Assembly (NCBI GenBank): GCA_022496185.1 | Contig: WTXG01000243.1 | Span: forward strand, 1-52,988 | DNA length: 52,988 bases | Source of the DNA: Multifurca ochricompacta | Lineage: Eukaryota > Basidiomycota > Agaricomycetes > Russulales > Russulaceae | Direction: 5' to 3' | Shown here: positions 48,518 through 52,988 of the stretch, piece after piece | Layout of the letters: every line of letters starts with the position of its first letter | Position numbering within the stretch: position 1 is the first letter of the stretch | Program-made: the position numbers and the translations under genes | Notes under the pieces: generated by a model | What the model was told of the DNA's origin: nothing | Seen by the model: only the letters and a program-made list of their open reading frames with translations | The model's database searches: none

Positions 48518-51130
48518 CTCACCGTGGCTTCCAGCTGCAGTCAGACCCTCTTCTGAGAAGAACTCATCGAATGCAGAGACGAGAATAATCTTTCACAGCA
48601 AGTACTTGCTCTGCCACCTGGAAGGATTTTGAGTCTGAGTTTGGATACTACATCTATCATGACAGAAGATACCAACTGGTAGAATACGACGACAAGAAAA
48701 GAGTTTGGTATCATATCCGATATTCGGACAGCTGACACTCTTGGGTTACTACAGGACCCGCCCCACCTGAATACAGATTAGGACCGTGGAGGGAGAACCC
48801 CCCGGCCATTGTTACGGACTCAGAGCCAGAAGAGTATGTAGAAGAACATAGTGAAGAAGCACTGGTATTAGCGTCGACTACATCCCCAGTTGCACCTGCA
48901 GTTGTCATGTCCAGAGCCCCTGTTTTTGACAACTCCCCAGATCTCGATACAATCCACCGACACCATCACCCCGTTTTATCAGAATATGTCCACTATTGCA
49001 GCCCAGCTTTCCAGATCCGGCTCCTCCTCCTCCTCCTCCCCACCCGCCATGCTACACCAAATATTCCCCCACCGTCGGGACGGCTGTCAGGTGTCCCTGC
49101 CACAGACGTTCACAGGAGACCGATCACAAAGCAAAAATTCATGTTGGAATTTACAACTTTCAAGAATTTCAATCATGACGTCCCACAGATCATCAATCCC
49201 TTTCAGCGTGCCAACCTCTTTCTGTCATTGATCCGAGGAGAGGCAGTGGATGACTGGACAATGGAACAGCTGGAATGGCTAAACGAACAAGTTGAGAGTG
49301 GTCGTCGTACCACCAGCGAAGGCCTCTGGGAAACTATTGCCCAAAGGTTTAAAGATGCATTTACAGATGGGCAGGCCAAGCAGAAGGCTGCCCGGGAACT
49401 TAAGGCCTTACGAATGGAAAAAGGAGAACTTGACACCTATGTAGCGAAGTTCAGGAGCTTGGCCAACAGAGCTGGCTATGATACCGACGAAGAGGCAACA
49501 CTGGACCTCTTCTCCCAGGGGTTACCTAACCCACTGGTGAAGAATATCATCCAATTCCATCACCCCAATGACTGGGACACATGGGTTGATGCTGCTCGAT
49601 GACAGCAGCAAGATTACCTAGACTTCCAGACACGTTTTGGGGTCAATATGAAGAAGGGAAAAACCCGGGACCAGTGGAAGGCTGCCTTCAGAGTCAAACC
49701 TGCGCATACCAGCCAGAGGGACCCAAATGCCATGGATACCTCCACCGATAGAACTAGAGCACGGGTTGCACTCACTGAAGATGAAAGACAGACCCTGATG
49801 AAAGAAGGACGATGCTTTCGCTGCAAAGCCCAGGGACACATGTCGAGAGAATGCCCGAAGAAGGGAGCACGAGCAGTGGAAGCAACGGTCACGCCTATCC
49901 GCAATAACCCAGCAACTGTTGACAAGAGGACGAAAGAAGAAAAAGCACAGGAAATATGGGCGAGCATGATGAAAGAAAGCGAAGAAGTGCGGGCCATCTT
50001 GGTAGAAAAGGCATTCGCGAAAAAGGATTTTAATTGGCTCTAACCCATCGGCCTGGGCACGAGCACTACATGTAACCTCTGTGTATACTAGTCGCTTCAA
50101 ATCGTTGAAAATACCAGTACATTTCGAGACTACACAGAAAACGGCCGACCGTGACATCCTGATCGACTCAGGAGCCACCGATAACTTTATCAGCCTGCGA
50201 ATGGCAAGAACCATGGGGTTGGGAATGCTGGCACTCCCCCAAGAAAAGAATATCTGGAACATGATGGAACTGCCAACCGAGCAGGGAAGATCACACACTA
50301 CACCGATCTCAACGTTCAAGTGGGAGAGATAACGAAGTCATTCGCTTCCTGGTTACCAACTTAGGTGACGAAGATCTCATCCTAGGATACCCCTGGCTTG
50401 CTGCATTCGAACCAAAAATCAACTGGGGCAATGCGACCATGGACAAGGAGTTCTATCCTGTTCTTATCACGTCGATAGGATATGACTATGCCATCTGACA
50501 TTCGGCAGCACGGAGGGTAGAGGGAGAGGATGAAGATCCGGGCTATTGCTTCACTACCAAGGCATCGGAGCTCGCACAGAAGGCGATAGAGGGACAGGTG
50601 GAGAAGACCTTTGAGGAAACAGTACCACATGAGTACCATTGCCATTGGAAGGTTTTCTCAGAGGAGGAATCCCAACACTTCCCACCTGCAAGACCGTGGG
50701 ATCATGCTATTGAATTCGCGCCTGACGCCCCACCAGCAATTGATTGTAAAATCTATCCCTTGTCACAAGCAGAACAGACGGCGCTCACTGCATTCCTCGA
50801 GGAACATCTCGCAAAGGGGTATATCCGCCCGTCAAAGTCACCATATGCATCACCGTTCTTCTTTATCAAGAAGAAAGATGGGAAACTTTGACCTGTCCAG
50901 GATTACCGATGGATCAATGCCTATACTGTGAAAAATGCCTACCCATTACCACTCATATCAGAGCTCATCGACACCATGCGAGACAAGTCCCTATTCTCTA
51001 AAATGGATGTCCGCTGGGGATATAACAATGTCTGAATCAAGGAAGGGGACCAGTGTAAAGCAGCGTTCAAGACCAACCAAGGGCTTTTTGAACCAAATGT
51101 CATGTTCTTCGGTCTCACCAACTCGCCAGC
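48518..51130 (+). pseudogene. Ty3-type retrotransposon gag-pol, degenerate and truncated
   Basis: Plus-strand remnants in order. Gag: a region rich in Glu/Ser/Pro from about 48620, then the capsid-like block INPFQRANLFLSLIRGEAVDDW (as INPFQRANLF, SLIRGEAVDDW) to 49602, and a zinc knuckle CX2CX4HX4C (CFRCKAQGHMSREC, about 49813-49854). Protease: DSGATDNFIS (about 50164-50193). Then GYPWLAAFEPKINW near 50390-50430. Reverse transcriptase: from about 50800 through KKKDG, DYRWIN and FSKMD to FGLTNSPA, where it is cut by the LTR at 51131. In-frame TGA stops lie at 49600, 50496, 50889 and 51033, and there are frame shifts near 49000, 50045 and 50325. RNase H, integrase and 3' LTR are absent. It is not functional. 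Confidence 0.88.
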
Positions 51131-51719
51131 TGTTACGTCCGGTGCGAGACGTACTGCACGACTTGTGCGACAGCTTCGTTCGTATGTTCAGATAAGAGGC
51201 CAATAGGACCTCTTGGAGTTTCAGTGGGAGAGTCAAAGTCAAAGGGGCCGTTCCCTAGTGACAATGTTGAGCGGAAAGTGCCGAAAGCACTGAGATGATC
51301 GAGTCAAAGGGTTCAAGGAGAGTCCAAAAGACAAACACCGATGTATTCAATAAGTCGAGTCTGAGGTCTACAGGTAGTTACAGTGGACTTATATACGTAA
51401 CGAGTGGGCGTCTATAGATAAGATAACAGAGTCAGGTGGGCCCAAATATACGGAAGCGGACGGCGTAAAGTCGGGCTTCTGATAGGGTATTAAGTAAGTG
51501 TCCGAGCGTAAAGATAAGGAGATAACAAGATAAGAGATAAAGGGCCAATCATAGGTACACAGCGAGTCAACAAGTCCAAAGCAGGTCACGGGGAAGGAAG
51601 CAAAGCACGTGATGGGTCCCAGGACGGGGACGTGATCATGAAGTGCAAGGTAGGCGGCAGGGATGGGTCGCTGTTGGGGAGGTGGAAGAAAATGGGGTTG
51701 CTCGGTAGAGATTGTAACA
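51131..51719 (-). mobile_element. LTR of the same family, inserted in reverse into the RT
   Basis: A 589-bp LTR, minus orientation, termini TGTTACA...CGTAACA. It interrupts the plus-strand RT reading frame exactly after the FGLTNSPA motif. To its right lie the purine tract and an ORF of the same minus-strand element, so it is a 3' LTR and not a solo LTR; the rest of that element extends beyond the window. Homologous to the 5' LTR at 47916-48504. Confidence 0.87.
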
Positions 51720-51735
51720 TCACCCCCTCTTCTGG
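51720..51735 (-). other. Polypurine tract
   Basis: On the minus strand the bases just before the LTR read AGAAGAGGGGG (51733-51723) followed by TGA and then the LTR start. This is the plus-strand primer site of LTR retrotransposons and fixes the LTR as the 3' one. The diverged copy at 47297 has a matching tract. Confidence 0.7.
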
Positions 51736-51750
51736 TTCTAGCAGACCCGG

Positions 51751-52939
51751 CTAGAAACGACTCGTACCGTCATCATCCTGTACCAACTCCAGATAATCGT
51801 CGGCTACATTATGATCATCCATCGTATAGTTCTCCTTGTCTGGGTCCTGCGGACATTGGTGGGTGCGAAGGAAGCCGTATGGACCGCGTTGACCACACAG
51901 GCGGCACATGTCGTAGATTGGACAATCCAACTCGCGATGCCCCGAGTTGTGGCGGAGGCACTTACCGCACCACCCTGATGGATTGACGATTGTTGGGGCA
52001 ACTCCCACACGGCGGAAGATGCAGAACCGGCTCCAGTGGAGGTTGCTGCGACAATGCCGGCACCACTTGCGGTTCAAGGGGCAGTTCCAACTGATGTGAT
52101 ACTTGCTATCACATCGCCAGCACGTCTCTCCGCGAGGGTTCTCGTGCATCCGAGGCATTTCGAATCGGTTTGGTATCAGCCTCGGGGCGGCTCCTAATGA
52201 TCGTGGGGGGAGGGGTCGTGCATACGTGTCGGCGTACCGTTCAGCAATCGTCTGATACGTGTCTCCTATCTCCAGCCTCTTTCCTGATCTCCACCAACTC
52301 CTGTTCCACTTGGAACATCCCATTCGTCAGCCTTGCCATCATCTTCGCATGCTCTTTATATTGTTTGTTAAGGACTGTGCGCAATGTCAAATTCTTCCGC
52401 AGTCTCATCACCTCAGCTTTCGCGGAAGGCGCATATCGTTGAGCACCTCATCGATAGCGAAGGCGGGAGTCTTCGGCAGCCAGGTGTCCGAGCTGCTCGT
52501 CAGTCATCGTGTGGTGGAGACGTCCCGTATACCTTTCTTCTAAATAGACCGGGGCCCCATAGACAGGGCCATCTTTCTTCATACACCGGCTACATCCATT
52601 CCTCCGTTGGTGTAGAATATGTATTTGGCGATGGCAGTGGTCCCGTCAGCCATGGTGATCTCGAGAGGGAAATAGGTCGAGGATTGGGGTTTTGGAAAAG
52701 AAAGGGAACTCGGGCACCTCGTCATCCAACTCCATGCCAGCAGATCGTTCGGGTGTGGCTCTTCATTGTGTTCGAAATCGTTGTTCGGGTTCGGAGACTG
52801 ATTTTTAACTCGGGCCTCGGCTGCCTCATAATCAATGGGGAAGAGGACGTGTGGAGGGATGAGCAGAGGGGAAATTCTTGACGACTACAGTGGTGGCTGT
52901 GAAGGCATCAACGGCAGCGTTGGCAGCGACAAAAGACAT
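51751..52939 (-). pseudogene. 3' ORF of retroelement: coiled coil plus multiple CCHC knuckles
   Basis: Minus-strand ORF placed between the (unseen) gag-pol of the element and its polypurine tract. The likely start is the ATG at 52939 (MSFVAANAAVDAFTATTVVV). Coding sequence continues through acidic and Pro-rich segments, a charged, probably coiled-coil stretch (QVEQELVEIRKEAGDRR, about 52325-52260), then an intact 3' part (to 51751). That part has zinc knuckles CWRCDSKYHISWNC and CRHCRSNLHWSRFC (both CX2CX4HX4C), a variant CX2CX6HX4C, and a fourth Cys/His group, ending YLELVQDDDGTSRF. At least three frame breaks occur between 52270 and 52850. CCHC knuckles bind single-stranded nucleic acid in gag and cellular proteins; the function here is unknown. 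It could alternatively be a displaced gag. Confidence 0.55.
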
Positions 52940-52988
52940 GATAGATTGATGGTGGTGTTAGAACGTTGCTGGGAGAGAGCATGTACTG

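Noticed and set aside
52384..52881. 165-codon plus-strand open frame near the right edge
   Set aside because: It is the shadow of the minus-strand retroelement ORF, which has the zinc knuckles and the coding-like composition.

Overview
The window comes from a filamentous fungus, very probably a basidiomycete. Genes are packed with short introns (mostly 42-110 nt, GT(R)NG.../YAG). The genes that can be identified (a Byr4-like septation regulator, PCNA, a TatD-type hydrolase, a UbiA prenyltransferase, an MFS sugar transporter, a short fungal phospholipase D, a PRM10/ThrE-type membrane protein and a microsomal P450) are eukaryotic, and their sequences resemble Agaricomycetes. The very intron-rich genes would fit Cantharellales such as Rhizoctonia or Ceratobasidium, but that is inference. 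No bacterial operons, rRNA, tRNA or CRISPR were seen.

Layout. 0.95-6.5 kb: two tandem minus-strand paralogs of an unrecognised protein with a central Zn2Cys6-like cysteine cluster; the second copy has several frame breaks. 8.1-12.3 kb: byr4-like gene (+) with two one-base frame breaks. 12.7-14.1 kb: TatD hydrolase (-), divergent from PCNA (+, 14.3-15.7 kb); the roughly 200-bp gap between them holds three ACGCGT (MCB) boxes. 15.7-20.3 kb: gene-poor, with one decayed ORF. 20.3-24.6 kb: UbiA prenyltransferase and sugar transporter, both minus. 24.6-30.5 kb: gene-poor, with a broken multi-exon gene at 28.4-29.1 kb. 30.5-31.4 kb: intact unrecognised gene (-). 33.2-37.1 kb: phospholipase D (+, 22 exons). 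37.8-41.1 kb: PRM10-like gene (+, 11 exons). 42.6-44.7 kb: P450 (-, 8 exons).

From 44.7 kb to the end the window is mobile-element territory: a gene remnant, a small TIR element, a solo LTR with a perfect 5-bp target duplication, a diverged LTR with its 3' internal edge, and a Ty3-type LTR retrotransposon (plus strand, 47.9-51.1 kb) with a likely self-priming PBS, gag, protease and part of the RT. The RT is cut by the LTR of a second copy of the same family in the opposite orientation. That second copy keeps, next to its polypurine tract, an ORF rich in CCHC zinc knuckles in the position where some retroelements carry env, and the same ORF tail is seen beside the diverged LTR.

Gene models for TatD, PCNA, UbiA, MFS, phospholipase D, PRM10, P450 and the 30.5-kb gene were built by hand from splice sites, and each closes in frame over all exons. 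The two tandem paralogs and byr4 do not close without one-base corrections; whether this is assembly error or real decay cannot be told from the sequence.
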